Assembly (NCBI GenBank): GCA_006386115.1
Contig: VFIW01000048.1
Span: forward strand, 124,001 to 188,000
From: Globisporangium splendens
Lineage: Eukaryota; Oomycota; Peronosporomycetes; Pythiales; Pythiaceae
DNA: 64,000 bases
Direction: 5' to 3'
The translations under genes were made by a program, and so were the position numbers. Positions 45,480 to 57,552 of the stretch are shown piece by piece. The notes under the pieces are model-generated. The model did not search any database. It worked only from the letters and a program-made list of their open reading frames with translations, and was not told where the DNA came from. Numbering within the stretch: the stretch's first letter is position 1; each line of letters starts with the position of its first letter.

Positions 45480-46295
45480 GTGCTGGGGTTTGGCAATGCT
45501 GCTTTCGGTATGACAGCTGACGATATCGCACGACAGATTTGTGAGCTTTTCTGCTCTGGCACACACTTCAAGCGCACTGATATGACCGGCGACGACGCTG
45601 CTGAGAGACGAGTGACTGTTTCCGATCGCAAACTGCTATTTGGGAGCTTTCAAAGGATCCGTGGAGAAAAGAATCTTGCGGGCTTTGGTGTGCAATGCGC
45701 CATGCCGACTCTTGTGAACAACTGGATTCGCCGTATCAAGAGAATGCTGCAGTCGAGGACGCACGGACACTCTTCACTGAAGGAGGGGCAGAAAAGTTGC
45801 ACCACCTTGCGCCGCGTGCGAATGAAATTGCGATATCGTTGTCGACACCGCCCGAGCTTCGCCAGAGAGAAATCGGGTCGTATAGTGATTGTCCAGAGTT
45901 TGTGCTCACCTGCTTCGACTGCTGAGGAAGCGGAGAAGGTGTTGAGATTGTGTGCAATCTGGCATGAAGGCTTCAAAGATATTGATGAAATTGTCGACGA
46001 TGGCGCTGAGATCTCGAACGAAGAGTACGAAGATATACTTGAAGCTGCACCAGCTATTGTTGAAGAGGAGGAGCAAGCCAACTCATTGGAGGAGGAGCAA
46101 CTACGCATCGAGACTTTCGATCATTGCACCACGACAGGTCGTATCGCTGGTGTTGACATAACGAGCAATCACATGCTTCCGAGCCAGGTTTGTCGACAGC
46201 GGCTTAACCAACACGCAGATCAAGCGCAAGCCGAGATACATATGAACTCCATGGAGAAGATAGTGCCTGACACGGTCCAAGCGCCGCTGTCCTGA
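45480..46295 (+). CDS. Hypothetical protein of unknown origin (possible mobile-element remnant)
   Basis: An open frame of 271 codons. The first half is basic (VNNWIRRIKRML), the second has an acidic helical part (EEAEKVLRLCAIWHEGFKDI, ISNEEYEDILEAAPAIVEEEE). No catalytic motif is seen. The frame is probably part of a longer decayed gene, because coding-like sequence continues upstream in other frames. Lower G/C at codon position 3 than neighbouring genes suggests a mobile-element or lineage-specific origin. The start is uncertain. Confidence 0.3.
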   Translation: MLGFGNAAFGMTADDIARQICELFCSGTHFKRTDMTGDDAAERRVTVSDRKLLFGSFQRIRGEKNLAGFGVQCAMPTLVNNWIRRIKRMLQSRTHGHSSLKEGQKSCTTLRRVRMKLRYRCRHRPSFAREKSGRIVIVQSLCSPASTAEEAEKVLRLCAIWHEGFKDIDEIVDDGAEISNEEYEDILEAAPAIVEEEEQANSLEEEQLRIETFDHCTTTGRIAGVDITSNHMLPSQVCRQRLNQHADQAQAEIHMNSMEKIVPDTVQAPLS

Positions 46296-46747
46296 AAAGG
46301 TTCAAGGTCACTTCGCTACGTTGTGAATGATCTTCAAGTCGCAGTTGACTGGCGATTGAGGTGCTACAATTGGTCTGAGTAGCCTCATAGCATGGCTTTG
46401 CGTCGTCTGTGTGTCTACAAACGACGCATCCCGGAGACTTGCTGGTGGTGTAAATGAAGTAAGGAGTGACTGGTGCTTGTGCGGAGGCCACTGCGCATTG
46501 TCGTCCGGGTTGGAGCTGTCGGCAATGCGTTTTTGAACATGTCGTGATTCAGTCGTGTCGTTGCCGCTTCTGATATATGCAAATCAGTGTTTTGAGCCTC
46601 TCGAATAGCTTGTTTGCATTGTCCATACATCTTTGCATTGCATACTTGTCCACTACTTTGTATTGCATTGCATTGGTCAGTATTCGCTCTGTTCCGACAA
46701 GCTATTGGTCACAATTGCGCACAAAGGCAAGCAAGAAGCCAAGAAGC
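46296..46747. other. Spacer with a minus-strand Cys-containing frame
   Basis: It contains a minus-strand frame (46204-46491) with the segment SPGCVVCRHTDDAKPCYE, reminiscent of a small zinc-binding knuckle of transposases. This is too little to name. The right part is the 5' flank of TSR3. Confidence 0.3.
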
Positions 46748-48069
46748 ATGGGCAAGAAGAATGGCGACAACGCCAAGGTCGCGCGCGGTGGCGGCAAGAG
46801 CCGCAGTGGCGAGAGCAAGCCCAAGGGCAAAGGCAAGGGCCGAGGCGACCGCCATGGCGGCGGCGCTCCCGCGGACGCCGAGCGTGGCGGCGAGGAAAGC
46901 GAAGCGAACTTCAAGCGCCGCAGCTTCCCTGTGACGCTGCGCATGTGGGACTTCCAGCAGTGCGACTCGAAGCGCTGCACGGGGCGCAAGCTCTGCCGCT
47001 TCGGGTACGTCAAGTCCATGAAGCCTGGCGCGCACTTCCGCGGTCTCGTGCTCTCGCCCGCGGGCGAGCAGATCGTGTCGCCAGCCGATCGGGTGCGTTG
47101 CCTAAATGCTGGGCTGTGTCCATAACCACTGCCTGAATACTCACATTGTATGTGCGTTTTATATAGGAGATTGTGACATCGATTGGTATCTCTGTGATCG
47201 ATTGCTCGTGGGCGAAAGTGCAGGAGTTGCCGTACAAGCAGGTGCGCTCTGGCGCGCACCGCCTGCTGCCGTTCCTAGTGGCTGCCAATTCGGTCAACTA
47301 CGGACGTCCGTACAAGCTCTCATGCGCTGAGGCAATCGCCGCGACGCTGTTCATCGTCGGTCTGCAGGACGAGGCGTTCCAGATCATGGAGGAGTTTCCC
47401 TGGGGTATGGAGTTCATGAAGATCAACATGGACTGCCTGGAGGCGTATGCCGCGTGTGAGAACAGCGAGGAGGTCGTCGCGGCGCAGAACGCGTACCTGG
47501 AGGCCTGTGAGCAAGAGCAACGCGACCGCGCGAAGCGTTTCGACCTGCCAAGTCTGGAAAGCGACGAGGAGGACGAGGAGGAAGCTGATGATGATGACGA
47601 AGAAGAGGTGGAGCTCGATAGCTTTGGCAATGCGATCCCGAAACGAGCCAAACTCCCGCCGACGGCACAGGAGCAGCTTTTCAAGAACAAAACGTATGGT
47701 GGTGGCAATGAGACGAATGATGACGAGGAGGAAGAGGATATTACGGAGTTGACGAAGAACCTGCACCTCGCGGCTGATGCGGTCAAGAAGACGCAAGAAA
47801 TGCGGGAAGCGCGCGCCGAACAGCTGAAGCAGGGCGACGCTGAGGGAACCGAGACGTTCGCGTTCTCGTCCATGGACGACGTCAAGGCGCAGCAGCTGGC
47901 GACCGTGTGCCTCGAGAAGACTGCGATAGCGGTCTCGGGCGATGCCGTGCTGCAGTTGCCTGAGTCTGTGTTCCACCAGTGGACTGCTGACAATGCGAAG
48001 CACGTCGCCGCTGAGAATGCAGAAGAAGGGGGAGCCGAGAAGGCGAATGCTGTGCCTGTCGAGCCGTAG
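46748..48069 (+). CDS. TSR3: 18S rRNA aminocarboxypropyltransferase TSR3
   Basis: Exons 46748-47092 and 47167-48069 (intron 74 nt, phase 0) give 415 aa. A Gly/Lys/Arg-rich N-terminus is followed by the TSR3 core: MWDFQQCDSKRCTGRKLCRFG, VIDCSWAKVQELPY, HRLLPFLVAANSVNYGRPYK, and LSCAEAIAATLFIVGLQDEAF with FPWGMEFMKINM. TSR3 transfers the 3-amino-3-carboxypropyl group from S-adenosylmethionine to a hypermodified uridine of 18S rRNA, late in cytoplasmic 40S maturation. The C-terminal third is acidic (long Glu/Asp runs) and not conserved. Confidence 0.95.
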
Positions 48070-48930
48070 AGAAGGCAGAAGGACATACACTCGACACTAG
48101 TTATTTTTTTGAATTGTTTTTGTCTATTACGTTGGCCAACTCTGCTCTGCTACGTGGTTTCTCATCGTTTCCCAGCAGCCGTCGCTGTCACTGCTATCGA
48201 TGATGCTGTTGGTGTCGGCCCCGCTGTCCTTGGTCTCACAACACTTTCGCGCTTGTTTTGCCAGGACATGACGGAGAACTTGGGACTTTTTGGGACCGTC
48301 AGTCTCTTTGGCAGCTTTTGCTGCTTTGCTGCTGGATCCGCAGGCGCGTGCAAGACACCAAGTTGTGCAATCGATCGCTGGGTTTTGAGTGTCGACGACT
48401 GCACGGGGCTGTAAACACGGGCGACGACGATCCCCGTTCGTTTCCATCGTGTTGCTGAGGTTGCAGGCGCGCTTGTACATTATTGGAGTACGTCGTGAGC
48501 ATCCTGTTGGTGGACTCGGACAAGGACTGGCCGTTGCTTGCACGCTGTGCGCGAATGAGCGAGTTGGTCGTACCGACAAATGCGGCATTGCTGCTGCTGC
48601 TTGTGGCAGTCGTCGTGGTGGTGGAAGAAGAAAGATTTGGTGATCTCGCACGAGTCGCGCCTGCGGAGGCAGCACGATGTGGCAACCCAGGCTGTGTTTG
48701 ATGACTCGAGCGGGTTTCTGCTTGGTGTCTTGACTGGTTCGAAGACTTGAATGCTGCGCGGAGCCGCTGATTTTCCGGGTCGCCATCATTGTCGGAAGAT
48801 GATGGTGGCGAAGACGAAGAAGACGACGTAGCAGGAGAAGATCGTTTGCTTGGACTCACTGGCTTCGTGGCTTGAGTCGATGTGCCAGTACTCTGTTGTG
48901 TCCTGTAGTTACTCGTTTGTGAGAGAGAAG
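48070..48930. other. Spacer with a Ser-rich minus-strand frame
   Basis: Minus-strand frame 48299-48859 (186 codons, Ser/Thr/Gln-rich, like the tail of the adjacent kinase) is open. I could not splice it in frame to the MAPK gene, whose own frame ends at 48931. It may be an extra 3' exon used in another transcript, or chance. Confidence 0.3.
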
Positions 48931-51235
<2,305 letters not shown>

Positions 51236-51587
51236 TCTCTTGATGTAATCTCGCGTCTACTCGTGGTCCGGCAACATGGGCATTCACTCTGGCGTCTGCG
51301 TGAGGAGCAGAAGATGCCACTTCCTTACATGGCCATGGAGCTCACATGTTCATGGACATCAAACAATCCATTGACTCTCACACAAATAGACCGCATCATA
51401 ACCCAGACAAGAACGCCCTAGAAACTATTGTTAGGCGACTCAAAGCCCTTGATCCATGTTTCTTAGTCTGCAAATGCCACATGAAGATGATTCAGGACAA
51501 AGGGGAAGTAACTCTATGTTGTATGTGGGGATAAAAATGCATTGGGTACCATATTCAATTTCGTGAGCTGCAGGAGTGTCAAAAACC
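51236..51587. other. Intergenic spacer, nothing recognised
   Basis: About 350 bp between the MAPK 5' end and the RPA49 3' end (both minus strand). No repeat or RNA gene is seen. Confidence 0.4.
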
Positions 51588-53035
51588 TTAACGACGGGGT
51601 CCGACAGCGCGCTTGGGTTGTGGGAATTGCAGCGGCAGCGCCAGCACGGCGCGGAAGATCTGCTTGTTCTTGGACGCGAGCGACGACGCGCCGTACACGG
51701 CGGTCTCGGCTTTGGCTTTGTCCACGGCGCAGCCCAGCTGGCGGCAGTACGTCGTGAGCGTTGCCGCCGACTTCTTGAGATCGGCCATGATCTCCGTGAG
51801 GTCGAGGCTGAAGTTGTTGACCGTGATGGCGACGACGATCATGTATAAGATAAGCTTGTCCTTGAGCGTCTTGGGCTGCAGGTACGTCATGTAGCCATTG
51901 TCCGACTGCGTCGACTCGGTGAACAGCTTGAGCAAGTGGCGCACGACCACTAGCGGGATGTCTTTCTCCTCGCTCAGCATCGTCGCCGACTTGCGCACAG
52001 GGAAGTGCTGGTTGTAGAACTGCAGCAAATACGAGATGTACACAATGTACGCGACCTTAGTCGTGTCGTATGGCGTCGGCAGCGACAGCAGCAGTCGCGT
52101 CGCCAGCGCGCCGGTGTTGTTCGACGCCGTGTAGTCGCCGACACTCGTCGTCTGCAGCACCTCGATGAGCTCCGTCGCCTTGAACTGCAGCGACTCCATC
52201 ACGTGCGTGTCCAAGACTACACAGTGCATATACGCATTTGATTGTAAGCAACAAAGTTCACATGCTGGTACGAATATAAAGACAGCGTATAGAGAGACGT
52301 ACACTTGCGGAGGCTGTAGACACGGTCTGGGGTCGCGGCATCGATGTCGATAGGCGGCAGAATCGCATTTCGGGTCGATGCCAACGCCGCATTTTCGGTC
52401 GAGTACTTGCCATCGCGCGCACGCTCTTCGTCGAGTTTCTTTTGCGCCTTGTCGATCTTCTTCTGCAGCGTGTCGGCGACAGACGTGGCGCCACTGATGT
52501 TCTGGATGTTGACCATGTTCTCCTCGCGGCTTTTCTGCATGCGCTTACTCTTCTTGGAACCGAACACCTCGACGAGGTCGCGGCGCTGCTCCATGAAGCT
52601 CTTGCTCTCGCCCTTGTTCTCGTCCACGTTCTCGGATGCGCCCTTGACCGACTGCTGCATGACGTAGATCTGGTTCACGTTGCACAGTCGCACCTCCTTG
52701 GTCGTCTTGTCATAGATGCCGACCGCGTAGCTCGCGCAGTCATTCGCAGCGCTCAGGTACCCGAAGTTGGCGCCCTGATACGCGATCTTCTCGGTGCTCG
52801 CGACCACGAGGCGCTGCTTCTTGGCCGGGTTCTCAAACACCTCGAAGCTCAGGTTGCTGCGCTTGGTCGGCGGCGGTGGTCCATTGCGGAACGTCGCTGC
52901 AAAAGCCAAGGAACGAGAGCGTGAGCAAGCAGCATATAGAGGAAGAGCACTACGTGTTAACGCACCTACGAGCGGCGCGGCGCTGTCGAACGCGGTCTCG
53001 TACTGGAGCGAAACTTCCACGCGCTTGCTGCTCAT
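51588..53035 (-). CDS. RPA49: RNA polymerase I subunit RPA49
   Basis: Exons 52966-53035, 52303-52896 and 51588-52216 give 430 aa. The N-terminal half resembles the TFIIF-like dimerisation part of A49 (NLSFEVFEN, SYAVGIYDKTTKEVRLCNV), then a linker, then the tandem winged-helix region (FLDTHVMESLQFKATELIEV ... YNQHFPVRKSATMLSEEK ... LVVVRHLLKLF). RPA49 works with RPA34.5 in the Pol I lobe, aiding initiation with Rrn3 and elongation on rDNA. Intron 1 is 69 nt, a multiple of three with no stop, so it can be misread as coding; splicing gives the better alignment (APLVATFRNG). The gene shares a 450-bp divergent promoter with the capping-protein gene. Confidence 0.9.
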
Positions 53036-53485
53036 AGTGGCGTGTGGATATGTGAATTATGCGAATATGCTGGCTGGCGGCGGTGAACGCAACTCTTCCC
53101 AGCCAATCCGAGCCGTTCAGCAGCTGCATCCATACTTTCAGCCAATGAAATGCACTTGTGATCACATTTATAACGAATGGAATTAGGTTACTTACTTTTA
53201 TTGCGTTGGAGTGGATGAAAATGATGTTGCCCTTACTGGTGGGTAAATTCTTTAAATGAATATTAACGAACGGAAAACTCAACGCTAGCCAGATTATCCA
53301 TTTGCACGTTTACAATCAGAGCTTTTCTGCATTAGTTATTGCTATTTGAAAGATATTGATTTATACAATCTAGAGAAATACGCAGTATTTGAAGCAGCCG
53401 AAAAGGGGGAGGAAGCCTCACATCGAAGCGATCATTAGTATCAGACTCAATCACAACACCACAGCAGCAGCAGCAGACGACGACG
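53036..53485. promoter_or_regulatory. Divergent promoter RPA49 / CAPZB with CCAAT boxes
   Basis: The 450-bp interval carries CCAGCCAATCC (about 53099-53109) and TTTCAGCCAAT (53136-53146). The latter is the same 11-mer as in the 24-kb and 30-kb divergent promoters. The middle is AT-rich. No gene is seen. Confidence 0.5.
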
Positions 53486-54456
53486 ATGGCGGACGCGAGC
53501 GACGCGAACCTGACGGCGTGTCTGAACCTGATGCGCCGCATGCCGCCGCGCGACATCGAGCAGGACCTGTACAACCTCACGCGCGTCGTGCCGACGCTCA
53601 CGGACGAGCTCTACCAGCGCGTGGACCAGCCGCTGCAGGCTGCGATCGACCCGACCAATGGCCGCAAGTACCTGCTCTGCGACTACAACCGCGACGGCGA
53701 CTCTTACCGGTGCGTTCTCCCGACAATGCGACCGATTTGCGTGTTTTTGTGTGTGGATGTTAATGCCTGTATGTGTGGATGCCTTTTGCTGTAATCTGCA
53801 GCTCGCCGTGGTCGAACCAGTACGATCCTGCGATCCAGGACGACGAGGGCTTCTACCCGTCGGAGAACCTGCGCGAGCTCGAGATCCAGGCGAACGAGAT
53901 CTTCGACTCGTACCGCGAGATGTACTACCAAGGTGGCATCTCGTCTGTGTACATGTGGGACCTGGACCCAGGCTTCGCGGCGTGTTTCCTCGTCAAGAAG
54001 GACGTGATCGACCAGCGATTTGTCGAAAAGGGCTCGTGGAACTCGATCCACGTCATCGAAGTCCAAGAAGTGAATGATGCGGCGAGTACGAGCACAAATA
54101 CTGGGCGAGGCGTGTTGAAGAAAGCCACGTACCGCTTGACGACGACGGTGCTGCTGGCGATGAAGGTGAATCGCCCCGAGTTGGGTGACCTCACGCTCGA
54201 CGGCACGCTCACGAGACAGACCGAGAAGACGCTCGAGTTTGAGGACCAGTTTGCGCACGTGTCCAACATGGGGCGCATGGTTGAAGACATGGAGATCGAG
54301 ATGCGCTCGAACATGGACGGACTGTACATCTCCAAGACCCGCGAGGTGATCAACGGCATGCGGAAATTGCAGCAGGGGCCATCCCAGGGGAATGCATTCG
54401 TCGGCGAACTCGCTGGCGCAGTTTTGAAGCACGGGCTCAAGAAAGCCCAAGAGTAA
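53486..54456 (+). CDS. CAPZB: F-actin-capping protein subunit beta
   Basis: Exons 53486-53709 and 53802-54456 (92-nt intron, phase 2) give 292 aa. Family segments: CLNLMRRMPPRDIEQDLYNL at the N-terminus, [20 protein letters not shown] across the intron, LEIQANEIFDSYREMYYQGG, SSVYMWDLD, KGSWNSIHVIEV, SNMGRMVEDMEIEMRSN. With CapZ-alpha the subunit forms the heterodimer that caps actin barbed ends and is part of dynactin. The C-terminal tentacle helix (FVGELAGAVLKHGLKKAQE) is present. The length is slightly above the human form. Confidence 0.95.
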
Positions 54457-54535
54457 GGAGAGACACACACCTCAACACCAAAGAGACAAATAGTATGTCG
54501 ACCGTTTGCATTCTTCCTCCCTTCCTTTTTCTCCG

Positions 54536-56409
54536 CTAGACATCGAGAGATGTGAGCCAATTCTTCTTCTCTTCGATGTGCTGCAAGACGACGCCGTACT
54601 CCTTCGCAATCGACTGGTACTGAGCGTCTGCATGCTGATACAAATGCAACTTGGCCTGGAGCTGTAGAAAGTTACATAGACACAAGGCAAAGAGTGCACA
54701 AGTGAGGGAACCACGCACATAAGCGACCACACTGATTCTGTCGTCGCATGTCGTTACCGCATCTCGTTCTTCTAACGCTTTTGCCTTTCGACGCTGCAGC
54801 TCCGCGCTGTTTCGGCAACAAAAGAAGTCAACTAAATCAAAGCCCAGGCACATTTACGCAAAAATGCACCGAACTTACTGTGAGGCACGTAACACATCGA
54901 GTTTCTCAGATGGGTATGTTTCCACGGCGAGCTCATGACTCAGCACCTGCGCTTTCAACTGCATTGCTTTTGAGACCGCAGCGAGGTATTGCAGCTTCGC
55001 GAGCAGCACACGCGGCTGATCGTTGCGCTTGTGGTCGACGAGCAATTGAGACGCGCGCGTCGTCATCTCACTGCAGCGTTTCAGGTCCTGCAAAAGCTGC
55101 GCATGGATGTGAGTCTCGAGCTGCTTCGTTTCTTCTTCCACGTGGTGTTTCCTGGCTTTGACTTCGACGAGCAACGCAGGAAGCTCAGCGATGCGCGACA
55201 GCGACGTCGTGGAGCTTGCTGATGGTTTTGTGGCCATCGTAGTGTCTGCACCGTTGAGCGCTTGTTGCAGATCAGGCAGCATGATGTCGCAGAGCTCATT
55301 GCACTTTAGACGCAGCTTGCGCTCGATCCGCGGTAGCAAAATCAACTATCAAGACAAGCGTATAAGCACATAGAGATCAGAAACTAAGGAGGCAGAGAGA
55401 TATACGCCACAAACTTCGTATCACGCACTCTTGCGGACTCTTCGTGTGCGCGAACTTGCTGCTCGTCACTCAGCCCGAGACCGTCACGAAGTGCTTGTGG
55501 CGTGAGTCCAAGCAGTGCTGAATTGCTTTCCTACAAAATACATTCGGCACATGCACGGACATATAACATATCACCAATAAGGACGTCATCATTAGCATTG
55601 CCGATTGCGCCAATATGGCTCCTTTTACGATACCATTCCGTTGTCGTGGTGAATATCCGAGGCTGGTGTCAGCAGCCGCTCTGCTTGCCCCACGGTGAGG
55701 AGCAAATCAGCCAGCTGAAAAGAAACATATCAGCATGCACACGCAAAGCAGATGGTTAATATGCTTCTGCGTGTCCACAGCTAATATGACTGTATTGACA
55801 ACCTGTAGTCCGCGCTTGCCGTCGTCGCCGTCTTCCATGGCGTCCTCATCGTCATATTGGTCTCTACATAACAGTCAACACGTATAATGGCATTCGCTTT
55901 CATCAGCGCCACCATTATGAGGCACATGAAGAATACAGATACGAGACGGGGCTCTCTCTATCATCCCCTCCTCTATGCAGAAAAAGAGGTGGCTTTGTTA
56001 ACAATATGGCTGCATCACTGACTGATTCAGGATCTCGAGCACATGGTTGTAGAGCAGTTCGACGCGGAAATATGCTTCTGTCGTCGCGCTCTGTGCACGA
56101 AAACGAGACAGTCAGCATATAGAAACAGTGGATATATGTACACGGATAGCCAGTGCGCGCAGACACAGCCGGTTCGTTAGTCCCTTATGCACGGCGTCGA
56201 CGCCAGCAATGCGCGCATTTACTCACCTTCATGAATGTGCTGTTCCGCAAGCAAAAAGCGCCAAATGCCAAGTTGCCCCTCTCTTTGAGCAACACCTCCA
56301 GACACCCTGATTAAGCAATCTGCCAATTCCATTATGGTGCTGTCACCTTCATACAGCAACTTCAGTCCCTTTCAAGCGACAACTCATTCGCAATTGTCAT
56401 ACCATCCAT
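54536..56409 (-). CDS. HAUS4: HAUS augmin-like complex subunit 4
   Basis: Nine short exons on the minus strand: 56403-56409 (uncertain), 56227-56306, 56023-56090, 55803-55863, 55634-55714, 55411-55530, 54879-55345, 54758-54806 and 54536-54661. Joined, they keep one frame and give 352 aa (human HAUS4 is 363). Matches to the family: STFMKSATTEAYFRVELLYN, ALLGLTPQALRDGLGLSDEQ, LLPRIERKLRLKCNEL, AKLQYLAAVSKAMQLKAQVL and the C-terminal IAKEYGVVLQHIEEKKNW. The C-terminal half is coiled coil. Augmin binds spindle microtubules and recruits gamma-tubulin for branching nucleation. The 5' end is the weak point: the only in-frame ATG I find needs a 7-nt first exon ending 1 nt from the start codon of the divergent gene. 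The donor at 55410 (GTGGCG) is also weak. Confidence 0.75.
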
Positions 56410-56410
56410 A

Positions 56411-57375
56411 ATGCAGCAGCTCCTAGAAGCGTTCTTCACGCATGGCGACCCGCCCTGTGACGGCAGCAGCGCCGCGCCATCGCCCTCCACCTTACCCAGC
56501 GACACACCCAGCAGCATCGTGTACGTGCACGGCCCCGTACATGCCGGCCAGACGTCGCTGCTCCTGCAGTACGGCTTCACGCAGGCGAAGCGCGACAAGA
56601 GCGTCGTGCTCGTGCTCTGCGGCGAGGACGCGTCGACGCACCGTCCGGCGATCGTGCCAATCGCGCCGTGTCTCAAGTGTGACGTGCCCACGAAGACCGG
56701 CGGCGACAACCTCGTGTGGAACCGTATCCAGATCAAGTGAGTGGGTATTGTCCGCTGCTTGCGCCATTGGATCTCGATGCCTCGCTTGATGACCACTGTG
56801 TATCGTGTTGCAGGTATATTCGCAATAGCACGGAGCTGCAGCATTTCTTGTGCTCGTTCCACATGCTGAAAGAGAAGAGCTCCGTATTGCTCATCGACAG
56901 CTTTGAGCAGTTCTTTGGATCCGACAGGTACGCTCTAAATGTAGTTCCTCCAAGCCAAACGTGTATGTTGAATGGCGCTCTGAAATGCAGCTCTTTTGTT
57001 TATATGCATAGGTTTCTGGGGAATGTGTACCAGACGCTCGCGTATATGTACGAGACGCTGCGGTTCATGCAGACGTCCACTGGATGCGGCCAAGTGGTGA
57101 TCACGGGTGCCACGGATTCATTCATTTTACAGGAAACGCAGCGCAATTGGCTGCGCAGGTGGTGCTCATTCCTCGCACTTGTCGAAGCAACAGACGGTGA
57201 CGCTGGCGAATTCCTCTTTTACGAAGAAACAGAGGACACAGAGAGCGACGATGACGAGCAGAAGAAAGTGCTGCTTCGGTTTGAGTACTCCCCACCAGAT
57301 GCGCGATATCGCGATGGGAATTTCCGTCTGCTCGCAGTAGAAACCACAGCAATGGGGACGTCATCTCACTCATAA
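56411..57375 (+). CDS. SWSAP1-like RecA-fold protein with altered Walker A
   Basis: Exons 56411-56736, 56814-56927 and 57012-57375 give 267 aa. The fold signature is short RecA-like: a Walker A at 41-49 reading GPVHAGQTS, and a Walker B SSVLLIDSFE with D137. The middle resembles human SWSAP1, which has LQKIRFQYPPSTRELFRLL where this protein has WNRIQIKYIRNSTELQHFL. SWSAP1 pairs with the SWIM-domain protein SWS1/ZSWIM7 to form a RAD51-paralog complex that promotes RAD51 filaments in recombination. The Walker A lysine is Gln here, so ATP hydrolysis is doubtful. The C-terminal part has an acidic loop (EETEDTESDDDE). Introns carry good GT..AG signals. Family assignment rests on the middle segment and length. 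Confidence 0.65.
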
Positions 57376-57552
57376 ACAGCAGTGAGTGCACCCATTGACT
57401 ATGATTCTGTGTGTGTCTTGCAACGTGTGTGCGTTGTTTTATTTAGTTTTTGTTGTGTGTCTAGTTTGATAGTTGTGAGTTTTGTTTTTTATATCTGTAT
57501 CGGATAACTAACTACTGGGGCAAACGTGCAAGCAGCAAAAATGAAGCGACTT

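Noticed and set aside
52897..52965. Reading through the 69-nt segment in RPA49 as coding
   Set aside because: It has GT..AG ends, a pyrimidine-rich 3' end and no family similarity; removing it improves the match, although the length keeps the frame.
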